Notes: generated from the sequence alone by a model not told the origin. 64,000 nucleotides of DNA from Acanthochromis polyacanthus (GCF_021347895.1 NC_067117.1:32246067-32310066), one strand, 5' to 3'. Positions 1-15,039 are shown, counted from the first letter of the stretch. Made by a program: numbers and translations.

Positions 1-1252
1 ATATTACAGACTCCAGTAGCACATTTACTCAAGGACCGCATTTAAGTGCGATTCTGAGGTTTTATGAGGCAACTTTATACTGATTTACACACATAGTTTA
101 CCAGAACTGAGAGGGAAATTTTGCACTTTTTATTGTTTACAATATTTATTCTACCATTGTGGTTACAGTAGCTGCATTAGTGATCTAAAACATAGAAAAA
201 TATACATAAAATGTGATGCTTTCTAAGAATTATAAAATATAAACCGACTCTACCTCAACCAACTGCAGTAAAATACCACTTATGTATCTTTCAACTGGGG
301 CCGTTTATCTATTAAAATGTAAATTTTAACTATTGGTTTATTAATTGTATTCTACTTAATAATTTGATATTTTGTGAGCGTTGTAATCCACAGCTTTTAC
401 TTGAAGCGAAGTTCTTATATATTGGTTTATTGCTACTTTTACTTGAGTAATTATCCTGCTTACACTGGTGTGAGTAAAGCAGTTTAGCCATAATTGTAAA
501 ACCTGACCTGAACTGTAATCCCAGCTGCCGAGTTAACCCTAAACCCTAATCCTGAACTAACCCACCGCAGACGTCAAAGACTCACGCAACACTTTTATTC
601 CATCAGTTCCTCTGCCCCTCGGAGGACATTCGGTTCCCATAAACAACGAGAACACACAAACACACAAAACGCACACCCAGGACACGAACACACGAAATGC
701 AGCCGCGGAAGAGTGGGATTGCTCAAGCCTGCCGTTTTTCAGTACAGGGCTAAAGTCAGATTAGTGCTAGTCTGTCTGTCTGCTTTCACGGAGAAACATG
801 CTTAATCTCTGCTTAATCCCACCTGCAACGGGATTGGCCACCGCCTAAGACTCTGACGGCTATTACCCCGAACACAGGCATCAGACTCAGACTAGCGCAC
901 ACCTGGACCGAGAGACAGACGTGGAAAGTGTTTATCTTTTCTCTCGACGTGTATCTGGTTTGCTAATAATGCATCGTCGAATTGAATTTAGAAAAGAGGC
1001 AGACGGATAAGTGGAGAGAAAATTGCAAAGTGAGGGGCGTTGGATGAGGCCAATATAGACAAAGAGAGAGAGCAGGAATAAAAGATGGTGGAAGAAAAAA
1101 GAAGAGACTGATAAAAGTACAGATTTCCTTGGGAACAAATAAACAAAAACAAAAAGACAATGAACAATGAGGATTGTAGTTCACCTAAATGGAATGTAGT
1201 GATTTTAATGTGATCAGTTACACCTGTGCTTTTCCTGCTAAGATGAGCCAGA
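1..1252. other. intergenic, no gene seen
   Basis: AT-rich to 480, then more balanced with cacac-rich stretches (640-690). A short telomere-like stretch (gttaaccctaaaccctaatcc) is at 532-552. No ORF with coding character. Confidence 0.5.
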
Positions 1253-1668
1253 ATGTCTATTGAGCATGTCGGCTCACTGTCTGGCTGTCATGCCTTTCTG
1301 GAACACTTGTATAGAACAGAGCTTCAACAACAACAACAAAAAATCTGCAGCAGACAAAATGAAATAGTAGTCCTTGAAGTAAAGATAGAAGACGGAGCAG
1401 GTGAGCTTTGTACGTTGAAATCGAAATACCATCTTTCTTCATTGAAGCATTTACACGTTTTTTTTGCAGCCGGATTTTTTATTTTTTTATTTTTTTTTTG
1501 ACGTGTCATTGCAGGAAAGGTCCAGGTGAAACAAACACCACTAACAATGGCTCGGTTTCATCACGTGTCCCAGTAAAGCCGTCGAACTGTACTGGCACGC
1601 TCAACCCCAAGACCAAGCAACTGGCTCACCAGAGTGGAATGCAGAAAGAAATACGGATTATGTTTTAA
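1253..1668 (+). other. weak coding-like region, possible two-exon fragment
   Basis: Frame 1 from 1253 is coil-like (LEHLYRTELQQQQQK, then RQNEIVVLEVKIEDGAG) and meets a donor-like gtgagc at 1402 in phase 1. A possible second exon follows an attgcag at about 1514, where a frame reading KGPGETNTTNNGSVS runs to a stop that overlaps AATAAA at 1668-1673. The phase-matched splice, however, yields a different frame that stops after about 20 codons. No family is recognised; a decayed gene or chance is possible. Confidence 0.2.
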
Positions 1669-2063
1669 ATAAACACAACAGAGAAATGCATTTAATGTAT
1701 ACATCAAGTGGAAGAAGAGTAGCCGCCTCCGCTGTGTTGTGACTTGGGTAAAGTGGCAATTTGAGTGGAAATACTTGAAGTGAACCTATAGAGAGTTTCC
1801 ACCTGAATGTGAAAGCAACCTTAGCTACACAAAGATTTACAGTGAGGTTCAGCTCATTGTTTAGCCGTCAAGGGTTGTTTTCTGCCCCAGCAGGCGGCTG
1901 TTTTCAAGAAAAAAAGCTCTAAATAGCCACCGCACGCTACCTGCTCAGCACTGAGAAACAGCAAACAGACAAAGTTAAAGAGACAGTGGAGCTTTTAGTA
2001 GCTGGATATTTTCCTCAGGAGTTGGTGGAGACCAAAAACAGTGGAAAGGAAGTGAATATTGTA

Positions 2064-3695
<1,632 letters not shown>

Positions 3696-3870
3696 TATTT
3701 ACATTCAACTCGTCTCGCATAGTCAGGCCATTCAGCAGCACAGAGTGGTTTTATCAGGTGGAGTTAGGCGAAGGCTGCAGCAAACAGTGTCGGCAGGAAC
3801 TGGTTTAGCGGAACATTCACATGCATAGAGGCGAGCACTGTCATTAAAATGGCTGACTGATCAAAACAAA

Positions 3871-4475
3871 ACTAGAAAAGCACTCAAAGAGCACAGTACT
3901 CCGTCAACGCTGCTCAGTCATATGATTTCCGACGGATGAAGTCTTTTACAAATTGTGGTCCTCAGTGGTGGATTTTTAGTAGGATCACAATCATGTGATT
4001 GTCAGCAGGCAGCTGACATAGTGTTCACTTGTTGTTGCAGTTACAGTGACACCGTGCCGCTATCTTGCATTGATACATAAATTTTAAAAAAAATATTTTA
4101 TTTTTTGCCTCTATCGGCTTTATTAGATAGTGGCAGTGAAGGCAGACAGGAAACGGGGGAGAAGAAGAGTGGGGGTAGTAAGACATGCAGCAAAAGGGCT
4201 GCTGCGTCGGAGACCAACCCCTGTACATGGGTCACCCGTTTAACCCGATGAGCTATACAGGCGTCCCAGAAATCTTTAACAAATCCGTGGATCCAGACTA
4301 TAAACCTCATCACTGCCAAAATCCAATCACTTCATCCTTGTGTCATTTCTGACCTTCAATGAAAATTTCATCCAAATCTGTTGGTCCATTTTTGAGTAAT
4401 GTTGTGCACAGACAGACAGACAGACAAACCAACACCAGTCTCCACATAAGTCCATTCCTTGGCAGAGTAAAAATC
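3871..4475 (-). mobile_element. R2-family palindrome-ended repeat, copy a
   Basis: This is a reverse-oriented copy of a dispersed repeat also seen at 36013, 56600 and 59912. Its ends read as inverted CTCCGCCAAGG-type sequences (3890-3925 and about 4460). Shared interior: GTCTGTCTGTCTG, GATGAAATTTTCA, GGATCCACGG. A SINE is nested inside. Confidence 0.65.
4080..4268 (-). mobile_element. tRNA-derived SINE
   Basis: Read on the reverse strand it begins GACGCCTGTATAGCTCATCGGG, cut here to its key part TAGCTCATCGGG (box A-like), followed by GGGGTTGGTCTCC (box B-like), a CT-rich body and a tail ending CTATCTAATAAAGCC before an A/T-rich stretch. This is the usual polymerase III SINE layout. It interrupts an R2-family repeat between the gatacataaa and aaatctttaac parts. 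Confidence 0.65.
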
Positions 4476-7400
4476 CATGCATACAATACTAAATATGCAG
4501 GTGTGTAAATTTACCGAATCAAAAAAAAAAAACTAGGAGAAAAGAATGTTTGAAAATATTTTTTAAAATACTAAATCTCCTGATGACCAAATCCCCTTTT
4601 TTGTTCTTATTTTATTCACTGATGTCTTTTGTAATTGTGGGAATTTCTTTTTAAAATTAAACCAAATCCATTAGTTAGTTTTTGAGTAATTTTGCTAACA
4701 GACAAGCCAGCGCCGATCGTCACATTACTCCTACTCATTCCTTGGCGAGTAATAAAAATCTAGTAAGAGTGCCCTACTGCACAACTAAGTCTTCTGCAAA
4801 GCTTGAAATCTTCAAATTAAGTCTAGAGGCTGTTGTTTCTAGCAGTGAAGGGGGATTTTGAAAACTTTTTCTTTTCTTTAGTGAGTCTTCACTTTCAAGA
4901 TTTTGCACCTGGTGGCAGAATTTGTAGAGTGGGACTTATAGACAAGCAGTCTCAATGACGATGGTGTCATTATTCAGTTCTGTTTCTCAAAAACCCATGC
5001 TTCTCCATGCAACTAAATTGCATGTATGTTTAAAAGAAAAGCAGTTAGGTTAGGAAAAGAAAGTTAAGAGTGTGACGTAGCAGAAAAGTATTTTAATTTC
5101 AATGAAACGCATGAGGAAGAAAGACAGGAGGGTTGGGTTGGTTAAATTTTAGTCAGATAAAACAGTAATGTGAAACCAGGGGAAGGTAAGTAAAATGTGT
5201 GGCTAGTGGCAAGTTTATACCCGTAGTCAACATCCTCTGAGTCAGAATAAGATACACCAGGTGGCCAGAAATAAAGCTCCAAAAAATGCAGATGTTGCAC
5301 CATCACTGTTGGATGTTCGACTAAGCACGTTTTCGGAATGTTTGCTAACAATTCACCATATTAGTTGTAAAGTTGTGCTAATAGTTTGCTAATAGAGCAC
5401 CGACTTAAAGCACAAGCCAGGCGTTTATACTTAGTAAAATAATCATAATCTTACAATAAAATACCTTCATCAACATACAGTAAGATTCATGAGAAAACCT
5501 TGTTCTCTTGTGGCAAGGTCTTACAATTTGCACTCCTCTTTGTTTACCACTTTGGGTACCAGTTGCCAGTCGACATAAGCATTCACATTTTCTCTAAACA
5601 TACATTACATCTCGGTTCTGCTGTTTATCTTAAGATCATCGAGATAGAGGATAAAACCGATGCTGCCGTTAATACTTGTAAAATCCACTATCATAGTGTT
5701 ACAGCATAAAAAAACCCAAAGCTGTGCCGTGTCTGGGCATCTGAAAAGCCCAACTCAAGGATCTATTACTCAAACTGACCTTCCTGGATTGTGTTTCATT
5801 GTCTCACGACTTCCCTGAAACAACGGCGTGGCCCCTGCTTTGTAATGCCTTTTTTATGTGTGAGCACCAGAAAAGACGGTGATAAACAGATATGCTCGCT
5901 CTCAGAGACAGTCAGGCAAGCGGGGGGGAAAGAGTGCGTCCTCGAACCAATGATTCACCCACTTCAGTCTTCGAAGGAAGGGTGCGATAAAGAGAGACAC
6001 AAAGAATGACCACACCTGGCCGTCCGTTTTGGTGACTCAGCCCCCTTAGACGGTAAATTGACTCACCGCCAGCTCGATTATCACCGTCTCAGCCTGCTGC
6101 CAGTGCCAAAGCCTTCGACAGACTACACAGATAAATAGAGGAGCTCTGTCTCTTGGGCTCACGCTGCATTTAAAATGAGTTCTGAGGAGATTTCCAGTAA
6201 ACAACCAGTGGCATGCTTTTGTTTGTCAGCCATTCTAGACAAATTCCCCTCGTATCTTGGTGAGTTATTTCACGTGGTTTGTCTCTCAGTACTAATCTTA
6301 GATGACAAGACACAAATCGGCCGTCTGTCCCCGTCGCACTGGCAGAGATGTGAAAGAAAACAGTTTTTTAAAAAGCCTGCTGAGTGAAGTTAAATGAAAG
6401 AATCCCTGACTGAATTCAAGGCTGTTGCAAACTCTGTATTCTTTATTCCAAGTCTTTGGTTAAATTTAGCTTTTCTATTGGTGGCAAATGTTTTCTGAGT
6501 TTGTTTTGGCCTTCATTGCCACTTGGTTTTTAGGGTTGGTGGATATATATGCTAGACGTTATGATGTCCTGTTTGAAACTCATAAAACTGTCATCGTGGT
6601 CAGGTCTCTCTTGAAAATGAGGTTACTAACCTCAGTGGAATTTGCTTGGTTGAAGTTGCACAGACAGCCTTGCCCTCAAGCATTTCTAAGTTGTATCAGA
6701 ACATAAAAACTGCTGACAACGCAAGACAGGAAATGATCGCCACCTAGAAGACAAGAGAGACAAAGAAAGCTTTTATTGACTGATGGAGTAAGAAACAGTC
6801 AGCTTGATGTCAGCGCTATGGGAGAGACCGAGTAGAGTGAAACTTATGGTTCTATCAGTATGTAGACAGGTTTTGATACTGATTTAATACAACTGTGTGT
6901 CGATTTTTCATTGGTACCTTGGTTTTTTATCACTCTCCGTCTTCTTTTCCTGCTTTGACCGTGAGGTTCTTTGTCTATTGTTGGATAGAGTTTCCACAGT
7001 TAGTCCAGCTGTTCCACTACTTCAATTCCAAGGAAAAAGGTGGCCAGTAGAAACCAAGAAAAACAAGAAAGTGCTATCCTCTTCCTATTTTGGTTGCACA
7101 ATTGCAGATAAATTTCTTTTGTGCCAAAAAAAAAAGCCTTTGTTTTCTCAGTTTTCTCAGATTTCATACCTGGTGATGGAACTAAATTGTGAAAGAAACG
7201 GTTTTTGGAAACTAATCTAAGCATAGATGGTCTCATTGCTCAGCCATGTCTCTCAAAAATGATGTTCTTACGCAACTAAATCTTGTTCTCATGTATGTTT
7301 TGAAAGAATGGGAATTGTAGAAAGGGCTTTCAGTTTGAAGGAGTCCACATAAGGACGTCGGACAGGATAATTTGGTTAGGTTAGTTAAGTTTTGGCTAGG

Positions 7401-7852
7401 TTTAGACAATGAAAAATAAAAAGATTAGGCTTCTACAGTGATAATTACTTGTTAGAAGCTTCATTAAGTTCAGGCACCAAAATTACTTGGTCGGGTTTCA
7501 GAAAACATAACGGTTTGGGTTAAAATATGACGTTCACACAATGTATATTCAGCGTCTCCGTTTTCTGGGCTACCAGGATGAGAATCTCACATATGATTCA
7601 TGAGCTATAAAGGGGCGACAATAAAGCAATTGTACAAATGGTAAGGATGCAAACATAATGGAAAACATGGCTGCTTGAAAGTGAGAACACAGTTTGGCAG
7701 TACAGGAATGCAATTTTTAGAAACAGGGACACAGTATGTTACAGCCAATAGGATCTTCAATCAAAATAACTCAAAGTAAAAGATTGTCTGTTGCCACTAC
7801 ACATAAAAGTTAAGCTAAATTTTAATTGCTGAATGCCCATATCAGTCCAGAT
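4476..7852. other. intergenic with one diverged repeat pair
   Basis: About 4770-5060 and 7090-7390 share an old repeat (CTCAAAAA, GCAACTAAAT, CATGTATGTTT in order, then ggttaggt-type runs). The 5700-6400 part is unique-looking with several CpGs, but no reading frame resembles a known family. Confidence 0.4.
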
Positions 7853-9250
7853 GTATACTACGTCTCATTGCACTCTGAAATGAAAGCATAAAACAAATTA
7901 AGTTAAAAAAAATCAAGTTAAAAATCAAAATGTATTGTAAATTTTTGACTCATTAAAGTAGCCACCTTTGGCAGATATATCAGCTGAAAACACTCATGGC
8001 ATTCTTTCCTCAATGGAAATCAAATTTTCTTTAGAAAGTTCTTCCCAATTCTGTTGCAGAAGTTCCCATAAATGTGTGACACTTGTAGGTTGCTTTGCTT
8101 TCACTCTTCTGTCCAGTTCATCCCAAACCAGCTTCATGGGGTTTAAGTCTGGAGACTGTGCTGACACTCCATGTTTTCAAGCTCACCATCTGTTCTTTTT
8201 TCCTAAGGTAGTTCTGGCATAACTCGGACTTATGTTTTGGGTCATTATCTTGCTGTAGGATGAAGCTCTGACCAACTAGAACATACCAGAGGGTACTGCA
8301 TGGTGCTGCAGAATGCTGTGGTAGATGTTTAGGTTCAGGGTTCCTCTCAGTCTGTACAAGTCACTGACCCTGGATCCAGAAAAACAGCCTCAGACCATCA
8401 TGCTTCCTCCTCCATGTCTGACAGTTGATGTCACACACTGAGGAATTATCCTTTCTCAAACTAAATGATGTTCAAACTTTAATTCATCAGTCCATAATAC
8501 CTTCTTCCAGTCTTCAGTAGTCCATTGATGGTGTTTCATGGTCCAGTCAAGCCTCTTTTTCTTATACTGATGTCTTAACAATGACTTTCTTGCTGCAACT
8601 CCAAGTCTTCTCTTCACAGTTGAATCTGAGACTTCTTACTACGACCTCTATTAAGCTGTGTTTGAAGCTGTTGACTCTCAGAAACTTGTCTTCTGATTTT
8701 GTTGTGGCTTTGGCTCTTCCAGATTTCTTCCTGTCAGAGTTTCCTCCAGTTTCTGAGCCTTTTGATGGTGAAGAAAACTGTACTCACTGACACCTTGACT
8801 TTCTTTGTAATTTCTCTGTCGAAAAGACCTTCATTTTTAAGTGTTATGATGGTCTGTCTCTCTTCTATTGTTGTTCTGTGGTTATTGTATCGCATTTTTA
8901 TAGCAACACACTACTTTCTGCAATGCTGTTCAAATAATGCTCTGGATGGTATGGTGCCATGATGTGTTTAAGCACTACTTTATGCAGACAGAAGGAGTTG
9001 TAAGTAATCAAGAAAAGTTGGGACACCTGTAGGATTTATTAGCACCAATTTTTAAGGCTTGATCAACCTCCATTGCTGCAGAACAGCTTTAAGTTGCTAA
9101 CAAATTTTCTTGTTAACAACATACTTTTCAGTCTTGGGCAACCCTACCTTTTTTTTTTTAAACCTCTGGCAGTTCAACACTTACCTTGGACTTGAATCTC
9201 AATAAAAAACTGGAAAAACCGGGGCATTCTAAAATTTTTGACCGGTAGTG
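7853..9250 (-). mobile_element. decayed Tc1-like transposon (second family)
   Basis: The right end is recognisable as CACTACCGGTCAAAAATT read from 9250 leftwards with a TA beside it; the left end near 7853 is eroded. Interior reverse-strand sequence is a degraded transposase from about 8895 to 7960: VLWTDELKFE, TVRHGGGSMMV and [11 protein letters not shown] occur in order but in different frames with stops. Old and inactive. Its terminus resembles that of the family A MITEs, suggesting a related parent. Confidence 0.8.
7960..8895 (-). pseudogene. Tc1-like transposase remnant
   Basis: This reverse-strand remnant shows the first catalytic region (DEL near 8500), the glycine-rich HGGGSMMV loop (near 8410) and QQDNDPKH (near 8245), followed by a degenerate PDLNP-type region. 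Multiple frameshifts and stops separate the pieces, so it cannot encode a protein. Confidence 0.75.
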
Positions 9251-10916
9251 TATATCCATCAAAGCTTCATTTGAATTGGCCTGTTCTAACTCTTCTCTGT
9301 GAAGACTAATGTTGCAACATGATAGTTTGGAGTTTGTTTTTGTATAAATCTCCATATAGCTAAAGTTGGTTTGGGGTTTTTCCCACTCCATTCCAACCAT
9401 CACTACCATGACATGGTCCTGCCTCTGTACAGGCCTGGTGTTGGCGTCCAGCAGGGGGCAGCAGAGGCCCTACACACTGTTTCACCCTCATGTGTCCTGT
9501 TTATGTGGTGGACAGACTGGAGCACTGCAATCCTGAAGAACTGAATGTTAATCAGATGCACTGACCTGACTTTACTTTCTTATCTTATTAAAGTTTGGCC
9601 GAAAGGTGTCGCCGTCTGATTATAGTCACTGTGACCGACTTCTGCGGGTCTAAAGTCGTATCAAACGTAAACAAGAGGAGCAGTTGGTTCACAGACATTA
9701 CAGGAAAAAAGATTTATTTGTGAATATATCTCAGTGGTGCTTCAGGTAATGACACCTATTTGAACCCCACAGGTGATGTACCTAATAGGATCAGAGAAGA
9801 TAAACTTCATTGATCTGTCACCAGGAAATTCACATTTTACAAAAGCTACATACAAAGGAAGAATACGAAACAGCAAGACAAAGAATAGAAAAATAAAATA
9901 GAGTTAAAAAATAAGGATAATAAAGGACTACACACACCTTTCTCATGTACAGATATGGATAAATATACCTAAAGTGTGAGACATGCATGTAAAATAAAAG
10001 TCCTAAAGACATCTAAAAGAGAAAACTTGTGCGACATTAAGCAATCATGAGCTGCAGTATTGACTTCTCTTGGTACAAAATAAAGAAAATGGAGGCACAA
10101 GTGGTCCTTTATCTGGTTGGTAGTCTGTTCTACAAACAGGACTTTCACTGTAGAGCTGCTACAGTCAGTCAGTTCGGCTTAATAGAAAGAAAACCTCGGT
10201 GTAATTCAACATCTCTCTCTGCAGCTGTGTCACAGCGCCTCTGAGCAGCATTCACTCCTGGTGACATTTTCAGCAGACTGAAACATGTCGTAATCTTTTG
10301 TTTTCTTTGCAGTTTCTCCAGTTTTTTTCTTTTCTTTTTCGGAGGTAGATTAACTTTTTTTTTTTTTCGGTCTACATGAGCAGGGCCATGGGGAGTCCAG
10401 CTGGGCTATAAAGCCACTTTAACACGCAGCTATAAACTTGCACAGACCTAATTAGAAAGTTGACTCAGATGAGACATGCTGTTACAGTCTCACCCCATTG
10501 GTCCCTGGGGCCTGTCAATCAACGGGGTGACGTAATGCTGTCTGGCTTCTCCAAAAACGTTCAACAGTTTCACTCAGCTCTTACAGCACTTTTGGAATGA
10601 TGAATATTTTTAAAGGTTACATCCGGATACACGTGTCTGCTGTGGTAAAATATTTGGCTGCGTGTCAATTAAGCAGACTTTTCATCTTTGTTGTGATGTC
10701 TAAACCCACAATAAATAAAATAAGTTGGAAAAGAAAGCTAGAAAACAGGCTTCAGTGTTGAAGATGCTGCAGAGGGGAATAAATTTTAGCTGCTGGTTAT
10801 TAAAAGATGTCTAAACCTAAATGTAGCTTGCACAAAAATAAGAGTTCATTTTCACTCTGAGGAAGTTCTACATATCTGCAAATCGACTAAGTCAACAAAA
10901 ATCAGACTGCATATGA
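9251..10916. other. intergenic, no gene seen
   Basis: Unique-looking sequence with a small GC-richer patch at 9415-9480. No convincing coding frame, RNA gene or repeat boundary was recognised. Confidence 0.4.
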
Positions 10917-11455
10917 CAGTGTGTCAAACATGGGTGGCTTTGGAGAGTGTAAAAAATCAGAGAGACGGCATTAACTGCAATCTTTCAATAAAAATCACTG
11001 CTAATTTAAATTTGCCCAATGCACTGCTCCAACTTTTTTTGTATTTTTATGTATAAATTGTCTACATTTACAAAGCAGGGGGATAACCTAACCTTCTTCT
11101 TTAATAGTTCTCATTTAGTTTGGATGACGTGGTGTCAAGATTGTTACACAGACGTGGAAATTAACGGAAATTTAAAATAGTTTCTGGATCATAAAATAAA
11201 ATACTCTATTGTTTAGTTCCAGATGCCTGAGACACATACACTCTTATCCCTCAGATAAACTGAGGCATGATAGTGTTTAAATTTCACTTATTATTCTTAA
11301 GAAATTTCAGGTTGTTCATAATGTTTTGTAAGAAGATGTTTCATTAAATGTAAACATCTTCTGAATGCACTTTTTTGCACTAATAAGGGGGAAAATGTGA
11401 AATTATAGGTTTTTATGATATGATTTTATTGGTCCGGCCCACTTTGACACCCCTG
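10917..11455. mobile_element. hAT-like nonautonomous element
   Basis: Ends CAGTGTGTCAAACATGGG and CCCACTTTGACACCCCTG are inverted versions of the common fish/vertebrate CAGGGGTGTCAAAC terminus. The interior is AT-rich and noncoding. Confidence 0.55.
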
Positions 11456-12650
11456 CTTTAACCTATATATTAATAATGTGCACACAAGTAATGTCAAGTT
11501 TCTAGCAGTAGGAGGGAACAGAGTTAAATGTTGCTGTGTTCAGCAGATTGATGAACCCCATAAAATGCAGCTGACAGCTACAAAAATATGAGTCAAATTC
11601 CGTTTATTGTGCATACTAATAATCTGGATTTTCAGCAAAGTTGTAACGCTGCAGCATGAAAAGCAATTCATGGCACTAGAATGAAAAGAAAAAAAATAAG
11701 ATCCACTTACTCCTGGGAGCTTCAGTGAAAGGCAACTTGACTCTGAAACGGTCAGCTCGAACTGAAGAAGCCTCTTTGATGAGAAGTTAGATGTCTTCAA
11801 GGACCCAGACAGAGAGGAACAGTTGGTTCTTTACTGGAGCTCCTGGGATTACCATGACCTGGAGGACTTATTATTTTTTACTGGACATTCTGAGACTGAA
11901 TGTCAGTAATTTTACATGTAGTTGGTTGATAAGAAGAGCTAAAAATCTGGACTTGAGTCACTAAAGTTTTTAGGGTTCATCCTGAGGGGGTCATGAATGT
12001 GTGGATCCAGTTTCATCCATCCAATAGTTGTAGGGACATTTTATGAGCTTCATATTGAGGGTTAGGATTCATGATCTGGCCAAAATTGATGATGCAGGTT
12101 CCTGATTTTTGGTTTGGCCAGTTCAGATCAGATTTCAAACCAGCTGTCTGATATTCACGTAGTTCCCCGTCATGCTGCCAAAACATTTCAGGCCCATGTG
12201 GGCAGAGAGAGAGGACCTCTGGGATGTTGGCGTTGGATCCTGTGGGGGGCAGGGTGGAGCCTCCATGGATCTGACTCGTTCTGGAACATCCAGAAGCTCG
12301 ATAGGTTTGAGATCTGGGGAGTTTGGATGCCGGATAAAGACCTCAGCTGTGTTTCTGAGTAGTTTTTGTTGCGTTCCAGGGGGCGTTGGGCAACGAGGTG
12401 GAGCCGTAGTTGATGTTCAGTGTAAAACTAACATCCACATGAATGCTAGAAGCTAAAGTTTCTCAGCAGAACACGGGACTGTAACAAGATGATCAATGTT
12501 GAACATGTCACTGATCAGTGCTTTGAACATCATGGCTGATCAGTAGTTAATATGTTGTCATTAAAAACTGAAAGAAAAAAAAGCTAATAAGTAGACTTTA
12601 AGTTGTAGTTTTTTCGTAAAACTTACATCATGTCTCCCATCATTTAAACA
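11456..12650. other. intergenic, probable old transposon text
   Basis: The 11930-12560 section has the phrase-like texture of a decayed repeat (cagaagctcgataggtttgagatctgg) that I associate with fish transposons, but I cannot assign it. Frames at 12114 and 12172 overlap each other and lack family features. Confidence 0.3.
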
Positions 12651-13643
12651 TGCACTACTGTTTAAAAGTTTGGGGTCACTTAGAAATGTCCTTATTTTTG
12701 AAAGAAAAGCAGCTTTTTTTTCAATGAAGACAACAATAAATGAATCAGGAATCCACACTTTTAAAAAAAATGTCCGGTACGGTAAAATTCCAGCAGCTGT
12801 GGTTGCCAGAATGTGACCATAAAATTACAGTAAAACATTTTCTACATTTACGATAAAGAAATGTATTGATACTGTTGATTTTAAGGTTAAAGGATATGCT
12901 TCATTTCATATTTTACTGTAAAAAAAAGTTTTAGCCTTTAAAAATTTTAAAACTTGCATAAAAATACCATATAAAACAAAACGTGTAACTTATTATAAAT
13001 AGTGCAGCATTTTTCCATTATCAGCACAACAGTTAGTGTTAACATTAAATATATGTGTTTTTAGCAAAAACTGCAGTTAAAGCTGTCATAAATATTAAAT
13101 CATATATTTGTTATTAACACTAAATTACATCAATTTGATTGGTAGCAAACTGTATTTTTTACATATAATGAATGCAGAAATTGCCGTGTTACCTGTTATA
13201 AATATTACATCATGTTTGCGTTACAACAATATTTACATTTAACTGGGAAAAATCTGATTCTTTTCGAGAATTAAATGCAAAAATTACAGCATTGTTTTAC
13301 ATATTATTGTCCATTATAAACTGTGCAGGAGTTAAGAAATGTATTTTTTTCAAGAGAAAAAAATCTGAAAAACACAATTTTCGCCTGATTAATTTATTTA
13401 CAGTGGTTCAGTGTTAAACAGCTGATTTTTAATGGAATATCTCCATAGGGGTACAGAGGAACATTTCCAGCAACCATCACTCCTGTGTTCTAATGCTACA
13501 TTGTGTTAGCTAATGGTGTTGAAAGGCTCATTGATGATTAGAAAACCCTTGTGCAGTTATGTTAGCTCATGGATAAAAGTGTGAGTTTTCATGGAAAACA
13601 TGAAATTATCTGGGTGACTCCAAACATTTGAACAATAGTATTA
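12651..13643 (-). mobile_element. family A MITE, split copy
   Basis: Family A is a roughly 370-bp palindromic Tc1-like MITE (ends CACTACCGTTCAAAAGTTTG, TA target). The end here is at 12651-12755 and the remainder at 13417-13643, separated by an arm of a family C inverted repeat. Confidence 0.7.
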
Positions 13644-14590
13644 TGTGCCTTTAAATGTTACAGTCTATCAGTTCATAAGCATAAATGTAATAATTTGGAT
13701 GCATACACTGTAAAACAGTAATATTCTTGAGCAGTTTTTAACTCATTTTTGGAACAATAAATAATGATTTTGCAGATCTTCCCTGTGTTGTTAAAATTGC
13801 AGATAATATCCAGTAATAATTCACAGGGAGAAAACAAACATTTTACCTGTTAATTGTATTGTTTATTATTCATCAATATACACTGTAAAAATTTGTACAT
13901 TTTACAATGAAAACCTGTCAAACCATGACAATAAAAATCTGTAAACTCTAAAACAGTTTGAAGCGGTTTATTTAACACTGAATCAGCGTCAACAGGTGAG
14001 TCAGGAGAAAAGTATGTTTTTTAGTTTTTATTTCTCTTGACAAAATACATTTCCAGACTACTGCACAGTTTTTAATGGAAAAATGCCATAACATGTGTAA
14101 CAATACTGTAATTTTTGCATTTAGTTCTCAAAAAGAATGCAGTTTTCCCAGTTAAATGTAAATGTTGTTGTACTGATAATGGAAACATGCTGTGATATCA
14201 AGTAACATGGCAATTTCTGCATTTACTGCGTGCAAAAAATACAGTTTGTTACCAGTCAAATTGATGTAGTTTTGTGTTAATAATGTACATATGCCTTCAT
14301 ATTTCTTACAGCTTTAATGTAAATGTTAAATACACTAAATGTTGTGCTATTAATGGAAAAATGCTCTAATATTTATGTAAATTTTCATTTTTTTAAAGGT
14401 TAATGTTATTTACAGTAAAATATGGAATGAAGCACGTTTTTAACACAAAAAGTAAACAATATGAATACATTTCTTTACCGTAAATGTAGAGAATGTTTTA
14501 CTGTAATTCTATGGGAGAATTTTGGTGACCACAGCTGCCGAAATTTTACCAGGACAACTTTTTTTTTTTTTTTTTTTTTTTTTACAGTGT
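12754..14590. mobile_element. family C long inverted-repeat cluster
   Basis: Arms of roughly 600 bp (about 12765-13415 and 13968-14570) are diverged inverted copies of one another; matching landmarks include GCAGCTGTGGTTGCC versus GGTGACCACAGCTGCC, and the atgaatgcagaaattgcc and acatcaatttgat segments. The right end is a T-run followed by TTTACAGTGT. The loop holds the displaced half of a family A MITE and another CACTGTAAAA-type end (13703-13960). Confidence 0.65.
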
Positions 14591-14654
14591 GAATTAGTGG
14601 TTTGAAAATGAAGCCACTGGACTAAGGGGACACATTCTGCATGCAAACCAACAA

Positions 14655-14880
14655 ATTCATGAATTAATGAGCACAGATTAGTGACCTTAAAAGTGAGTTA
14701 TTAATTCCTGAGGTGCACAAATCTTTTTGCACAAGAGCAAACATGAAGAACCTCCATGGCACAAATGAGTCATTTTTGCGCAAAATGTGTTCAAACTCAA
14801 AGCACTAAGCAGCTCCTCCTTAACAAAAACAACCTTTTATTTTCCGTGCCAGCGATAAAATAAGATGCAAAACCTTCAGT
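14655..14880 (-). repeat. family E dispersed repeat fragment
   Basis: Shares GCACAAATGAGTCATTTTTG and AGCAGCTCCTCCTTAACAAA with 43790-43890. It lies immediately upstream of the pmepa1 promoter. Confidence 0.55.
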
Positions 14881-15039
14881 GCGTGTAGGTTACATAATAA
14901 TGTGAACCAAACCAGCAGGTCGGGTTGGTGTGAGCTTGTCTGCTGTGTTTTTTGGGGGGGACTAAATAAATAAAAACCTCTCTTTGGTTGTTCCTGTTGA
15001 CTTGTGATGTGCCAAAAAAAAGCAAATTGGAAATGGAAG

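Noticed and set aside
4190..4268. functional tRNA gene
   Set aside because: Box A and B resemblance is part of a SINE; the cloverleaf and anticodon arm are not preserved.
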